In this document: positions 47,960 to 57,596 of the stretch, one piece after another
Layout: each line of letters opens with the position of its first letter
Position numbering within the stretch: position 1 is the stretch's first letter
Source of the DNA: Candidatus Saccharimonadota bacterium
Lineage (GTDB): Bacteria; Patescibacteriota; Saccharimonadia; Saccharimonadales; Saccharimonadaceae
Length of the DNA stretch: 62,365 nt
NCBI GenBank assembly: GCA_016290315.1
Contig: JAEETK010000002.1
Location: forward strand, 1-62,365
Direction: 5' to 3'
Notes under the pieces: model-generated
What the model saw: the letters and a program-made list of their open reading frames with translations, nothing else
Database searches by the model: none
Told to the model about the DNA's origin: nothing
Program-made: the position numbers and the translations under genes

Positions 47960-49435
47960 TTATTCAAGCTTTTGACGCTTTAGAGTGTAAATTGTTTCCG
48001 ATTTGGCGGCATCTGTTTCTTTGTCTGCTTCGGCCTCTTTTATTTCGAAGTAGTATAGCCAGCGGTTATTTTCGGTAATGTTGATTGGCTGTTGGTTATT
48101 TACGGTGAGGATCTCGCGACGATTGTCGCCATCGAAATCGCGAATAATAATTTTATTATCATTGTTTTCCCAGAAGATGTAACCGTCTAGCCAGTTCAGT
48201 TCGGATGATTCGGCTTCCGTGACGCTGTCGAAGTAGTTACGTGTTTCGATATCGATAGTAGTTACATTTGAGCTACCTGCAAATGCCACGATGCGACCAA
48301 GCTGGTTAGTGCTGGCAACAGTGGGCGTGAAGGGTAATTCGCGTTTTACGTATTCTTTAAGACTATTCTTGCTAGGTTTATCGAAAGACGGGTAGGTCCC
48401 GCCAAAAACGGTAATTTGATTATCGAGACTATAGCCAAGCCAAGATTCGTTCCAATAACTACCCATCGCCAGAGTGATATTTGGCTTTTTATCCTTCAGG
48501 TCTAGAATGTTCGTTGAACCTTCCTCGCCTTCTTTGTAGATGCGGATTTTTCGGTAATTATGATCTTTTACATCAATACCGACGTAGGCGATAACGTCTT
48601 TATTGTTTGTGAATTGTTCGACGTTTGAAATTAGTACGCCCGAAATAGTGTGACTGCTACTGTCGATAATGTGAATATTATTTTTCTCGAGTGCCCATAA
48701 TTTTGAAGCGGAGTCATTTAGGATACGTATGTCGCTAAATTCTAGGCCGAACTTTTCGTTAAGATTGATACTTTTTTCGATATTCTCCAAATCCAAGATG
48801 TGCCAAGTGGTCTTGTCATTGCGTCTCCAAGTTGCCAGTACCTTGTTGCCATTTTCATTCCAGGCGCGTATGCTAATTTCGCCTTCTAGCACATTTTCGT
48901 TGTTGCCGAGGGCTTGATTGAGTGATAGTTTGTGGACGTTGATTTTTTCGCCTTGAATGTCGCTGTATAGAATTATAGGGGAGTCATGCTCAATGGTGAG
49001 CAAATGTTTGCGGTTGCTTGAGAATTCGGCGAGGCGCAGATTGTTGTAATTTGCGACGTTTGTGGTTTCGACTTTGACAGGGAATAGGCGAGCCCACTCG
49101 ATACGAGTCAAAAGTCCAGCATCAACCTTGATGGTCTTTTCCCAAGTATCATATCCGCTTTTGCCGATTTTAACGCGATGTCCGCCCGAGCTGAGCATCT
49201 TATTAAAGTCGGTGCGGCTAAACTGGGTCTCATTGTCGATTTCGACAGATGCGCCTTTTGGGTTTGAGCTGATTTGGATTAATCCAGACTGTTCGATCCC
49301 GCCTTGCTCATTAAACCCATAGCCCATCGCGACGAGCATTAACACAAATACGATTGCAATTACAGAAATGCCCATAAAGATATTTGTCATAACGACGCGG
49401 GCGTTTTGAATCTTCTTTTTTCTCTTCCTGTCCAT
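47960..49435 (-). CDS. PEGA-domain membrane protein with beta-propeller-like region
   Basis: 491 aa. A basic start (RKRKKK), a membrane helix at about 16-40, then a PEGA domain ('ISSNPKGASVEIDNETQFSRTDFNKML...HRVKIGKSGYDTWEKTIKV', about 52-108). The remaining 370 residues have repeated short blades ('ILYSD', 'WHILDLENI', 'IHIIDSSSHT', 'TTIDIETRNYF', 'IIIRDFDGDNRREIL') that suggest a beta-propeller outside the cell. Wall-associated or adhesive roles are known for PEGA proteins; none is proven here. Confidence 0.8.
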   Translation of the reverse strand: MDRKRKKKIQNARVVMTNIFMGISVIAIVFVLMLVAMGYGFNEQGGIEQSGLIQISSNPKGASVEIDNETQFSRTDFNKMLSSGGHRVKIGKSGYDTWEKTIKVDAGLLTRIEWARLFPVKVETTNVANYNNLRLAEFSSNRKHLLTIEHDSPIILYSDIQGEKINVHKLSLNQALGNNENVLEGEISIRAWNENGNKVLATWRRNDKTTWHILDLENIEKSINLNEKFGLEFSDIRILNDSASKLWALEKNNIHIIDSSSHTISGVLISNVEQFTNNKDVIAYVGIDVKDHNYRKIRIYKEGEEGSTNILDLKDKKPNITLAMGSYWNESWLGYSLDNQITVFGGTYPSFDKPSKNSLKEYVKRELPFTPTVASTNQLGRIVAFAGSSNVTTIDIETRNYFDSVTEAESSELNWLDGYIFWENNDNKIIIRDFDGDNRREILTVNNQQPINITENNRWLYYFEIKEAEADKETDAAKSETIYTLKRQKLE

Positions 49436-49607
49436 AGTTTAGTCTAAGTAGTTTATTAATTCTGAATATAATTATATAACAAAAAACCGCTTATGGTTAA
49501 AATTTGAATACGCGTCCGTATAATATTTTTGGTTTCTATATTAAAACGCTATTGATTTTCAAATATTTATGTTTTAAGATTACATTAGCAGTATAAAGTG
49601 AGGAGAA

Positions 49608-50720
49608 ATGGACGGAGTTATCAAGAATTCAAGGCGGGGTGGTGTGGCAAATCATGCTAGTTCGGTGGACCATCGGCGCGTGCAGAGATCCTCAACTTTA
49701 AATCGGAAATTTGTCAAAAAACCAGTGGCGAGGCCAAAGGTGACCAGCTCTGTTGCGGCGGGTGCAAAGAGCCTTCGTAGAGCCGTGGGTGGTCGTACAA
49801 TTTTGCAAAAAGGTGGTAGCGTAAAGTTGCAGCCGATTCATAATGTGGCCGCTAAACAGCAGCCTGCGCAGGCGCAGAAAGCAGAGCGACATATTAGTGT
49901 TGGTGAAATAGAAAGAGTAACAGTTCATCATTCGATTGATCAGCAAAACGCCCAGAAGCAACAGGCCCAATCTGCTCAGGCCCAACGCAAGGCGGCGATT
50001 CAGCAAGTGGCAAAGAAACGTGACGATGGTGTTTATGCAAAGAATGCGCGAGTGCAAGCCGTAAAGGAACGCATGGCTGCCAAAAAAGCCGCCGCAAAAG
50101 ATGACGGCGCAAAAAGGTTGACCGCCAAACAGATGAAAGATCGCGCAATTCAACAGGCCTTGAGTCGTATGAACCGTATCGATAATGCGAGGGGTGCGGG
50201 CGCTAAAAGTGCCATGCAAATACAGCTGAATAACGACTCGCAAAGTAAAAAGGGTATATTCCGCGGTAAGAAGTTTGCAATTGCGGCTAGCATGGCAGTA
50301 GTGACTGTGGCGTTGCTTGGCTATCTAGTATATTTGAATATGCCAGATATTTCGGCTCGTGTAGCTGCGATGCATGCTGGTATTGAGAAGTCCTATCCTA
50401 GCTATATTCCTTCTGGCTATCGCTTGGACGGTCTCGTAAAGGAAGATAATGGTCGTATTACGATGAATTTCAAGAATGAACAGAACCGTAAGTTTACTTT
50501 GCAAGAAGAAAAATCTAGTTGGGATTCAGTTGCTGTACTTGCGAATTATGTAAAAAAGAATTGGGGTACGGATTATTCGATTGCAAAAGGGCAAGGGTTG
50601 ACGATTTATATTTCTGGGTCAAATGCAGTTTGGGTGAATGGCGGAGTATTATATGTCATCAATGACCCGGACAGTGGTCTAAATTCAAACGATTTGCACG
50701 ACATTGCAGTAAGTTTGTAA
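49608..50720 (+). CDS. Membrane protein with long basic Gln/Ala/Lys-rich cytosolic tail and DUF4367-like outer domain
   Basis: 370 aa with GAGGAG upstream. Residues 1-225 are rich in K, R, A and Q ('NAQKQQAQSAQAQRKAAIQQ'), helical and strongly basic, and could contact nucleic acid or the wall-synthesis machinery from inside. The membrane helix is at about 227-245. The outer domain of about 120 residues ('YPSYIPSGYRLDGLVKEDNGRITMNFKNEQNRKFTLQEEKSSWDS', 'GLTIYISGSNAVWVNGGVLYVI') resembles DUF4367/RsgI-anti-sigma-like sensor domains. Function unknown. Confidence 0.72.
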   Translation: MDGVIKNSRRGGVANHASSVDHRRVQRSSTLNRKFVKKPVARPKVTSSVAAGAKSLRRAVGGRTILQKGGSVKLQPIHNVAAKQQPAQAQKAERHISVGEIERVTVHHSIDQQNAQKQQAQSAQAQRKAAIQQVAKKRDDGVYAKNARVQAVKERMAAKKAAAKDDGAKRLTAKQMKDRAIQQALSRMNRIDNARGAGAKSAMQIQLNNDSQSKKGIFRGKKFAIAASMAVVTVALLGYLVYLNMPDISARVAAMHAGIEKSYPSYIPSGYRLDGLVKEDNGRITMNFKNEQNRKFTLQEEKSSWDSVAVLANYVKKNWGTDYSIAKGQGLTIYISGSNAVWVNGGVLYVINDPDSGLNSNDLHDIAVSL

Positions 50721-50728
50721 ATGTATAC

Positions 50729-50751
50729 GCCCACCGCAAGGTGGGCTTTTT
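50729..50751 (+). terminator. Terminator before pgi
   Basis: GCCCACC - GCAA - GGTGGGC, five T. Confidence 0.9.
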
Positions 50752-50761
50752 GTTCCTTTGG

Positions 50762-50767
50762 TATAAT
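50762..50767 (+). promoter_or_regulatory. pgi -10 box
   Basis: TATAAT directly after the upstream terminator; AGGAGGAAAG lies before the ATG at 50787, giving a leader of only about 13 bases. Confidence 0.65.
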
Positions 50768-50786
50768 GATAAAAATAGGAGGAAAG

Positions 50787-52043
50787 ATGATTGGATTTAA
50801 ATATACTGGCGGCATTATAAGCGAAGAAGAGTATCAGAAAAAGATTGATATTGCGCGTACTTTTGTTGCGCGCGCCGAGCAGGATGCTTTTGGCGGCTGG
50901 GTAAACTTGCCAATTAATTATGATAAGACGGAGTTTGAATGCATCAAAAAGGCAGCTAAGAAGATTAACAACGATTCGGACTATTTGATATGTATCGGAA
51001 TTGGTGGCAGCTACCTTGGTCACCGTGCGGTTATTGAGACGCTTGGTGGCGAGAGGGGAAGAACAAAAATTTTATACGCAGGTAACTCTTTGAGCGCACG
51101 GGAGATGCGACGCGTGATAGATAGGTTAGGCGATGCAGATTTTTCGGTTAATGTAATCTCGAAGTCGGGTACTACTACTGAGCCGGCGGTGGCTTTTCGG
51201 GTATTTAAACAGATGCTAATAGACAAATATGGTGCCGAAGAAGCTGCAAAGCGTATTTATGCGACGACGGACGCTGCGAAAGGGGCGCTACACGATGAAG
51301 CGGCGGCTAAAGGTTACGAATCGTTTGTGGTACCAGATAATATTGGCGGCCGTTACTCGGTTCTAACGGCAGTTGGATTACTGGCAATTGCGACGGCGGG
51401 GATGGATATTGATGCACTAATGGATGGTGCTGCAGAAGAGCGTACGAGCTTGATATCTGATGGTGGTTTTGCGGCAGAATATGCAGCCATGCGTAATCTT
51501 TTATTCGAGAAAGATTATAATATTGAGATTCTGGCGAATTTTGAGCCGCAGTTTATGTATTTTAATGAGTGGTGGAAGCAGCTATTTGGCGAAAGTGAAG
51601 GCAAAGATCAGACGGGCATTTACCCGGCTAGCGTTATTGACTCAACTGATTTGCATTCGATGGGGCAATATATCCAGCAAGGGCGTCGCAATCTGTTTGA
51701 GACTTTTGTGGAGGTGGCGGCGGACTATAACGGAATTACGGTTCCAAAAATGGATGAGAATTTGGACGGGCTTAAGTATCTAGAAGGAAAAGAGCTAGAC
51801 TATATCAATAAGACGGCGAATGCGGCAACAAGAGAGGCGCATACTTCTGGCGGTGTTCCAGTGTTGGAAGTCACTATGCCGAGGATTGACGAGCGGTCAC
51901 TAGGTGCGCTGATTTACTTCTTCGAGATGAGTTGTGCTTTGAGCGGTTTTACGCTCGGTGTCAACCCGTTTGATCAGCCTGGCGTAGAAGCATATAAGAC
52001 AAGGATGTTCGAGCTCTTAGGCAAGCCTGGTTACGAGAAATAG
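50787..52043 (+). CDS. pgi: Glucose-6-phosphate isomerase
   Basis: 418 aa, start at the ATG behind AGGAGG; an earlier TTG/GTG-type start lies in the terminator. Signatures are 'CIGIGGSYLGHRAVIETL', 'VISKSGTTTEPAVAFRVFKQML', 'VVPDNIGGRYSVLTAVGLL' and, near the end, 'SLGALIYFFEMSCALSGFTLGVNPFDQPGVEAYK'. It is of the Firmicutes-like size. It interconverts glucose-6-P and fructose-6-P in glycolysis; eno nearby is the other glycolytic gene here. Confidence 0.96.
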   Translation: MIGFKYTGGIISEEEYQKKIDIARTFVARAEQDAFGGWVNLPINYDKTEFECIKKAAKKINNDSDYLICIGIGGSYLGHRAVIETLGGERGRTKILYAGNSLSAREMRRVIDRLGDADFSVNVISKSGTTTEPAVAFRVFKQMLIDKYGAEEAAKRIYATTDAAKGALHDEAAAKGYESFVVPDNIGGRYSVLTAVGLLAIATAGMDIDALMDGAAEERTSLISDGGFAAEYAAMRNLLFEKDYNIEILANFEPQFMYFNEWWKQLFGESEGKDQTGIYPASVIDSTDLHSMGQYIQQGRRNLFETFVEVAADYNGITVPKMDENLDGLKYLEGKELDYINKTANAATREAHTSGGVPVLEVTMPRIDERSLGALIYFFEMSCALSGFTLGVNPFDQPGVEAYKTRMFELLGKPGYEK

Positions 52044-52058
52044 TTTGAATAATAAAAA

Positions 52059-52092
52059 TGGCGCTCACCAGAAGGCGGGCGCCAGTTTTTTT
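52059..52092 (+). terminator. pgi terminator
   Basis: TGGCGCTCACC - AGAA - GGCGGGCGCCA with wobble pairs, then seven T. Confidence 0.85.
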
Positions 52093-52118
52093 GGAGGAGA
52101 TATGAGCGGGGTTGCCGC

Positions 52119-52517
52119 TTACTGGAAGCGGTTCACGCGGAACCTCGAGGCCGTGTGGGGCTGGTTGCGGCGAAAACTGCCGTTCATAAGCTTATCTTCC
52201 TTTGCGGAAGGGACCCTCGGCTGCCAGTTGCGGGCAGAGATGCGCTCTTTGATGGCATAATCGATCTTTCTGCGCATATCCTTGTCGCTTGTGGCGAGAG
52301 CCCGCTTGGCAAACAGCTTTGCGCTCTGCAGGTCCATTGCATAGATCAGAGCCAGAATTAAGGCATCTTTATCGATGCGCCGGCGATGATGGCAAGGTGC
52401 CACCTCGCGTACATGCGCCGTGTGGTCTGCCGTGCACGCGGCTATTGTGGTAGGGAGGTTGTCTTCCAGGGTGATGGATGCGAGAAAATCCTCGAGGGTA
52501 AGGTTTTTGTTAGTCAT
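52119..52517 (-). CDS. Orphan protein, unknown
   Basis: 132 aa with GGAGG upstream. The N-terminal helix-rich segment ('LTLEDFLASITLEDNLPTTIAACTADHTAHVREV') is followed by 'CHHRRRIDKDALILALIYAMDLQSAKLFAKRALATSDKDMRRKIDYAIKERI', which is helical and could form a small metal site (C, H, H). The C-terminus is basic. Its base composition is more G+C-rich than the neighbours. It stands alone, with a perfect consensus promoter. No family recognised. A short plus-strand ORF overlaps its 3' end and is considered less likely. Confidence 0.62.
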   Translation of the reverse strand: MTNKNLTLEDFLASITLEDNLPTTIAACTADHTAHVREVAPCHHRRRIDKDALILALIYAMDLQSAKLFAKRALATSDKDMRRKIDYAIKERISARNWQPRVPSAKEDKLMNGSFRRNQPHTASRFRVNRFQ

Positions 52518-52575
52518 ATTTCCTTCCTCCTATTAAAGAACGTGTTTATAGCAACGCAAAGGTATGCTTATTTGT

Positions 52576-52604
52576 ATTATAGCATAAGCGCCATTATTTG
52601 TCAA
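52576..52604 (-). promoter_or_regulatory. Perfect consensus promoter of the 52119 gene
   Basis: Minus strand TTGACA (52604-52599), 17-base spacer ending TG-C, TATAAT (52581-52576). The leader is about 55 bases. Confidence 0.93.
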
Positions 52605-52629
52605 TAGCACCTTAAGTTTTTCTGGATAA

Positions 52630-52659
52630 AAATACTCTCTAGATGCACTAGAGAGTATT
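52630..52659 (-). terminator. Enolase terminator
   Basis: AAATACTCTCTAG - TGCAT - CTAGAGAGTATTT, then T on the minus strand. Confidence 0.88.
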
Positions 52660-52682
52660 TGGGAGAAGATTATCGCTGACGA

Positions 52683-53978
52683 TTAGCGTTTGAATGGATT
52701 CTCGAGACCGAGGCGGGAATTGGCTTCGGCAATGCGCATTAATTCGTTGTATTTTGCAATACGTTCAGTGCGTGATAGAGAACCAGTCTTAATTTGGCCT
52801 GTGCCGAGACCGACGGCGAGATGGGCGATAGAAGTATCTTCTGTTTCGCCGGAACGGTGCGACATAACGCAACGATAGCCGTTTTGCTTGGCGAGAAGGA
52901 CGGCGTCGATAGTTTCGGTGAGGGTGCCGATTTGGTTTGGTTTGATTAAGATAGCATTACCGGCGTGTTCGTCGATGCCGCGTTGGAGCAGTTTGGAATT
53001 TGTAACGAAGAGATCGTCGCCAACGAGTTGGATACGATCACCGAAGCGCTCGGTAAGCATACGCCAGCCACCCCAGTCGTTTTCGCCAAGACCGTCTTCG
53101 ATGGAGACTACTGGATAATTATCGGTAATCCATTGATACCAGTTGGCGAGATCTTCGCTAGATTTCCAGTCGCCATTGGTCTTAAGTTCGTAGTGGTCAC
53201 CGTTGGCGAATTCGGAGGCGGCGATATCCATAGCAATAGCAATATCCTTGCCAAGCTCGTAGCCAGCCTTTTCGACGGCTAGTTTGATGAGTTCGAGCGG
53301 CTCATTGTTGCCATCTTTGACAAATGGGGCATAGCCGCCTTCATCGCCAACCGTGGTGGCATACTTGCGCTCCTTTAGTACGTTTTTGAGTACATGGAAG
53401 ACTTCGGCGCCCATGCGAACAGCTTCGGCCATGTTGCCGGCGCTGACTGGGATAATCATGTATTCTTGGAAATCGGTAGACCAATCAGCGTGTGCGCCAC
53501 CGTTCATGACGTTCATCATCGGCATCGGAAGTTTCATGTCGTCTTGGGTGCCGGCGATTTCGGCAATATATTCATAAAAACGCATACGCTTGGCATGGGC
53601 GACGGCTTTTGCGCAGGCTAATGAAACGGCAAGGATAGCATTAGCGCCGAGATTGGATTTATTTTCGGTTCCGTCTAGATCTAGCATGAGGCGGTCAATT
53701 TGACGTTGGTTGCTTGCGTCATTGCCGACAAGAACATCGCTAATTTTATTGTTCACATTCCAGACGGCTTTGAGTACACCTTTGCCGTCGTACTGACTCT
53801 TGTCGCCATCGCGAAGTTCGAGTGCTTCGCCGGCTCCGGTAGATGCGCCAGACGGGACGGCAGCACGACCGGCGTGGCCGCTGTCGAGAATAACGTCCGC
53901 CTCAACGGTTGGATTGCCGCGTGAGTCAATAATTTGGCGCGCATGAATAAGTCTAATATTGCAATTTGGTTTTTGCAT
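52683..53978 (-). CDS. eno: Enolase
   Basis: 431 aa, full length. '[17 protein letters not shown]', '[19 protein letters not shown]', '[24 protein letters not shown]', '[18 protein letters not shown]', '[11 protein letters not shown]', '[20 protein letters not shown]' and '[13 protein letters not shown]' carry the metal and catalytic residues. It converts 2-phosphoglycerate to phosphoenolpyruvate. It is a single-gene unit with TG-C-TATAAT (complement of 54032-54027) and GAAAGG upstream. Confidence 0.98.
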   Translation of the reverse strand: MQKPNCNIRLIHARQIIDSRGNPTVEADVILDSGHAGRAAVPSGASTGAGEALELRDGDKSQYDGKGVLKAVWNVNNKISDVLVGNDASNQRQIDRLMLDLDGTENKSNLGANAILAVSLACAKAVAHAKRMRFYEYIAEIAGTQDDMKLPMPMMNVMNGGAHADWSTDFQEYMIIPVSAGNMAEAVRMGAEVFHVLKNVLKERKYATTVGDEGGYAPFVKDGNNEPLELIKLAVEKAGYELGKDIAIAMDIAASEFANGDHYELKTNGDWKSSEDLANWYQWITDNYPVVSIEDGLGENDWGGWRMLTERFGDRIQLVGDDLFVTNSKLLQRGIDEHAGNAILIKPNQIGTLTETIDAVLLAKQNGYRCVMSHRSGETEDTSIAHLAVGLGTGQIKTGSLSRTERIAKYNELMRIAEANSRLGLENPFKR

Positions 53979-54026
53979 AATTGATGCCTTTCTTCTCCCT
54001 AAGTTATGCGTAATCTTCTGAACTAA

Positions 54027-54032
54027 ATTATA
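54027..54032 (-). promoter_or_regulatory. Extended -10 of eno
   Basis: TG-C-TATAAT on the minus strand with no good -35; leader of about 40 bases. Confidence 0.7.
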
Positions 54033-54118
54033 GCATAATGCTTATGAAAAATATTGGGTTTTGAATATTTTTGTGTTATATTTATGCTAAATACAACTTA
54101 TAGGAGGGCATATTAGCT

Positions 54119-54451
54119 ATGGCAACGAAAACTGCCACAAAAAAGAAAACATCAACGGGTGCGAAGAAGTCCACTACTACCGTGAAGAGGAGTACGGCAA
54201 AAAATAAGCTTCCGATTGGTATCTACAAAGAGAATTATCCAGAGGATCATATTGCAACTGGCAAATACAAATTCTTCTTTGTATTGTTTGGCGTAATGAT
54301 GGTACTATTCGCCGCAATTTCTGTTTGGCTATGGATGTTCTCCAGCGAATTATTGATTAAATATCAGAAGATTGAGACCTGCGCTCGTAACGGTGAGACC
54401 TGCGAAGTTCGAGTTAACTACAACGTTGAATCAGAAGTTGACGCTGAATAA
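54119..54451 (+). CDS. Small membrane protein with Lys/Thr-rich tail
   Basis: 110 aa. The first 30 residues are K, T, S and A only ('KTATKKKTSTGAKKSTTTVKR'), like a histone-H1-type tail. A membrane helix is at about 53-75, followed by a short outer part with two cysteines eight residues apart ('CARNGETCEV') that could form a disulphide. GGAGG lies 12 bases before the ATG. Unknown function; probably co-transcribed with the next gene, 18 bases away. Confidence 0.68.
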   Translation: MATKTATKKKTSTGAKKSTTTVKRSTAKNKLPIGIYKENYPEDHIATGKYKFFFVLFGVMMVLFAAISVWLWMFSSELLIKYQKIETCARNGETCEVRVNYNVESEVDAE

Positions 54452-54469
54452 AAATAAGGTATAACGCCG

Positions 54470-56239
54470 ATGTTGGACGCCGACGAGGAAAAGAAAATCG
54501 ACGAGGAGGCTATTGCCGAAGAAGAGTTCGTAGCGGATTTGGAAGATACGATCGAAAATCCACTAGTATTCGATGGCGATAAGATTACGGTCGAGAACAA
54601 AAAGAACGAGTCGGCGTCTAAGCCAGAGAGGGAAGAGTTGCCAGGGGCGGTGGGGTCAGGCGATTTGATTCCTGAAGAGAAACCCTTTAATAATGAAGAA
54701 GCTTTAAGGAGCGAGAACGTGAATAACGATCAAAATCCATTTAGTCCAGACAGCCCTTCCGAGAAAGGCTTTGGCGGACCAAATATTGCGCCGTTGGAAG
54801 ATGCGGCAGAAACGATTGCGCCAGCTGCTGCTGCGGCGGAAGCAGAGACTGTTGCTGATGCGCCAGCGGCAAACCCATTTGCAGGGCCGGCAACCGAAGA
54901 GTCTGATGCCACGCAAGGCGATAATAATACTAATTCAACAGAAAGCAGTACAAATGCTGGCATATTCGCTAGCACGGAACCTGCTGCGACTACAGCAGTC
55001 ACAAGCGGCGCAGCCGAAAGTGCACCTACAGTGCAAGATTTAGCTAATGGCGCTAATAAACCAAAGAAGAAAAAGACAGGCTTAGTAATCGGAATCGTGT
55101 TGGCGATTTTATTGTTAGGCTTGATTGGTGGCGGCATTGCGTTCTATTTGATACACGAGTCAAAAGAACGTGTGATTAGCGATTCAATTGTTAACTTGAT
55201 TGAAGCTAATGCGCGTCAATTTGATGGTACTTATACTCAAACAAACTTATCTGACGAGGATGATTCATTCGAGTCATTTACGTTGACATTTAAGGGCGAT
55301 AGTAATAGCGCTAACTTTAGCGGTAGCGGCTCTCTTCGCATTGATTTGAAAGAGGGTAAGGATATTGAGTTGGAAGTTAGTGGCGCATATATTAGCAATG
55401 ATGCTATCTATGTAAAGATTAACGGTATCAAGAAAGCTATAGACGATGCTATGAAAGAAGGCATGGGCTCTTCTGGCGGTGGTTTATCTTCTGACGAAGA
55501 AATGGCATTCATGATGGATATTATTGGTTCTATCGTGAAGCCGTTGGATGATCAATGGATTAAGATTAATGCTAGTTCGCTTAAACCTTATGCCAATTTA
55601 AAGAGCGGCTATGATTGTATGTCGAATGCAATTGACGGCTTCGCGAAAGAGGAGAATAAGGAAAAGATTGTAGAAGCCTACAAGAATCATCCGTTTGTGA
55701 TGGAAGCCGATAAGGATAGCAAGTCGTCTGATGGCTTGAATTATTATTACATCAAGAGTGACAGCGAAGAGTCGAAGGCATTTAGTGAAGAAATTGGGAA
55801 GATTGATTTTGTAAAAGATTTCAAATCTTGCGCCAATATTAAGTCGAGTAAAGATGATGACGACGATGATGAATCAGATTTGACTAGCGAACTCAGTATT
55901 GGTATTTCACCGTGGGCACATGAGCTCAAACATGTAAAAGGCACAGCCAAGAGCAAAGATTATAGTGCTGAAATGAACATTAAGATCAGCTATGACGATA
56001 AGTCTGTGGCGGCGCCAACTAGCGACGCTAAGACGCTAGATGAATTGGCGAAAGATTTGAGTAAATCAATAAAAGACGCACTAAGCGAACAGATTGCAAC
56101 CATGTGCAAGGAATACAAGAAATACGGCGAATCAGTATATAATTACTGCGTAGAGCAGTATACAAAAGAACTTGGTGAAGAATTTAATTTCGAGAATCTA
56201 ATTAATTCAGGTCAGGGTATGATAAAAACTTCCATCTAG
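54470..56239 (+). CDS. Single-pass membrane protein with acidic tail and large outer domain
   Basis: 589 aa. Residues 1-200 are acidic and then Ala/Pro/Thr-rich and disordered. 'KPKKKK' precedes a membrane helix at about 205-228. The outer domain of about 360 residues has beta-strand repeats ('FTLTFKGDSNSANFSGSGSLRIDLKEGKDIELEVSGAYISNDAIYVKI', 'WIKINASSL'). These look like the LppX/LolA-type half-barrel seen in lipoproteins, with an acidic insert of seven aspartates near 460. Four cysteines are in the C-terminal half. Function unknown; a lipid-binding role would be an inference. Confidence 0.7.
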   Translation: MLDADEEKKIDEEAIAEEEFVADLEDTIENPLVFDGDKITVENKKNESASKPEREELPGAVGSGDLIPEEKPFNNEEALRSENVNNDQNPFSPDSPSEKGFGGPNIAPLEDAAETIAPAAAAAEAETVADAPAANPFAGPATEESDATQGDNNTNSTESSTNAGIFASTEPAATTAVTSGAAESAPTVQDLANGANKPKKKKTGLVIGIVLAILLLGLIGGGIAFYLIHESKERVISDSIVNLIEANARQFDGTYTQTNLSDEDDSFESFTLTFKGDSNSANFSGSGSLRIDLKEGKDIELEVSGAYISNDAIYVKINGIKKAIDDAMKEGMGSSGGGLSSDEEMAFMMDIIGSIVKPLDDQWIKINASSLKPYANLKSGYDCMSNAIDGFAKEENKEKIVEAYKNHPFVMEADKDSKSSDGLNYYYIKSDSEESKAFSEEIGKIDFVKDFKSCANIKSSKDDDDDDESDLTSELSIGISPWAHELKHVKGTAKSKDYSAEMNIKISYDDKSVAAPTSDAKTLDELAKDLSKSIKDALSEQIATMCKEYKKYGESVYNYCVEQYTKELGEEFNFENLINSGQGMIKTSI

Positions 56240-56261
56240 TTAGCGATGGGAATATGCAAGA

Positions 56262-56289
56262 ATCACCAGTGTAAAAGCTGGTGGTTTTT
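56262..56289 (+). terminator. Terminator after the 54470 gene
   Basis: ATCACCAG / CTGGTGGT with an 8-base loop and a T run. Confidence 0.85.
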
Positions 56290-56299
56290 GTTTGAGTGA

Positions 56300-56305
56300 T
56301 ACAAT
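56300..56305 (+). promoter_or_regulatory. -10 box of leaderless uvrC
   Basis: TG-A-TACAAT ends 7 bases before the ATG at 56313; it lies right after the terminator. Confidence 0.65.
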
Positions 56306-56312
56306 AAAGAAT

Positions 56313-57593
56313 ATGAACGTTACGCCAAAATTAAAAGCGAAACTGAAAGAACTCCCAAAGGAACCGGGAGTGTATTTTCATAAAAACCGTGACGGAGAAG
56401 TAATTTATGTAGGGAAAGCAGCGATATTGCGTAATCGTGTGCGACAGTATTTTCAATCGCCCGAACGGAAGGATGCGAAGACGCGAGCGCTAGTGGCGGA
56501 AATTGATGATACGGATTGGATTGTAGTCGATACGGAGATGGATGCGCTTTTTCTTGAAAGCGAAATGATAAAGCGCTATATGCCAAAGTGGAATATACTT
56601 TTGCGAGACGACAAGTCCGTAAGCTATGTGAGAATCGATATGAAGTCGGAAGTTCCGTATGTGTCAATGACGCGAAATCCCGACGATGATGGCGCGGAAT
56701 ATTTTGGACCGTATTATGGAAAAGTGGCGATTACGCGTGCCCTTAGAATTTTGCGGAGGATTTTTCCTTATTATGATAAGCCGTATAATGGCAGAAAAAC
56801 ATTAAACACGGATTTGGGTCTTACGCCGGGGATTGAGGTAGGCAAGACGACGGCGCGCGACTACAAGCATTCGTTGAGGCATATGATTAGCTACCTAAAA
56901 GGCAATCGAAAGAAGTTGGTGCGTGACATTGAAAAGCTAATGTATGAGGCGGCGGAGAAAGGGGACTACGAGAGGGCGGCGGAGTATCGCAATCAGTTCT
57001 TTGGCCTGAAGGGGTTGGGGACGAAGATTGTATTTTCGGATAAGGAGTTGTTGGATATTTCCTCAGATAAAGCATTGGAAGAATTGCAAGATATATTAAA
57101 AATGGACAAACCACCGGTTCGAATTGAGGGCTATGATATCAGTCATCAATCTGGCAAAAACGTGACAGGGTCGATGGTGTGTTTTATTAATGGGGCTGCG
57201 GATCGGACAAAATACCGACGTTTTAAACTACGAAAGCAACAGAATAATGACCCAGAAAGTATGCGAGAAGTAATTACGCGACGTCTGAATCATCTTAATG
57301 ATTGGGGAATGCCGGATTTGATTATTTTGGATGGATCGGTTGGGCAAATATCGGCAGTGCGAGAAATTGTAACAAAAGCAAAAATACCAATCATTGGGCG
57401 CGACAAAAGTGGCGATCATAGCAAGAACGCGCGTGTGCGAATTGTGATTCCAGAGGGTGATGAGGATTATCGGATGGTAGAGTTAGCGAAGGATGGCCAT
57501 ATCGCAAAGCTGATAGCGCGAATCGATGAGGAGAGTCACCGTTTTGCAATTCAATACCACACGCTATTAAAACGTAAGGATGCATTGAGGTGA
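56313..57593 (+). CDS. uvrC: Excinuclease subunit UvrC, short form without HhH domain
   Basis: 426 aa, against about 600 in E. coli. The GIY-YIG nuclease ('GVYFHKNRDGEVIYVGKAAILRNRVRQYF', 'ESEMIKRYMPKWNILLRDDKS'), a UVR motif ('YEAAEKGDYERAAEYRNQ') and the RNase H-like 5' nuclease ('GYDISHQSGKNVTGSMV', 'ILDGSVGQI', 'EESHRFAIQYHTLL') are present. The chain ends there, so the C-terminal tandem helix-hairpin-helix domain is absent, not frame-shifted: the stop is clean and the next gene starts 3 bases on. It makes the two incisions in nucleotide excision repair. Confidence 0.94.
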   Translation: MNVTPKLKAKLKELPKEPGVYFHKNRDGEVIYVGKAAILRNRVRQYFQSPERKDAKTRALVAEIDDTDWIVVDTEMDALFLESEMIKRYMPKWNILLRDDKSVSYVRIDMKSEVPYVSMTRNPDDDGAEYFGPYYGKVAITRALRILRRIFPYYDKPYNGRKTLNTDLGLTPGIEVGKTTARDYKHSLRHMISYLKGNRKKLVRDIEKLMYEAAEKGDYERAAEYRNQFFGLKGLGTKIVFSDKELLDISSDKALEELQDILKMDKPPVRIEGYDISHQSGKNVTGSMVCFINGAADRTKYRRFKLRKQQNNDPESMREVITRRLNHLNDWGMPDLIILDGSVGQISAVREIVTKAKIPIIGRDKSGDHSKNARVRIVIPEGDEDYRMVELAKDGHIAKLIARIDEESHRFAIQYHTLLKRKDALR

Positions 57594-57596
57594 GCG

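Noticed and set aside
52102-52260. Plus-strand ORF of 52 codons with GGAGGAG just upstream
   Set aside because: It follows the pgi terminator with no promoter and runs antisense to the 52119 gene, which has a perfect promoter and ribosome site. I keep the minus-strand gene, though I cannot exclude both.
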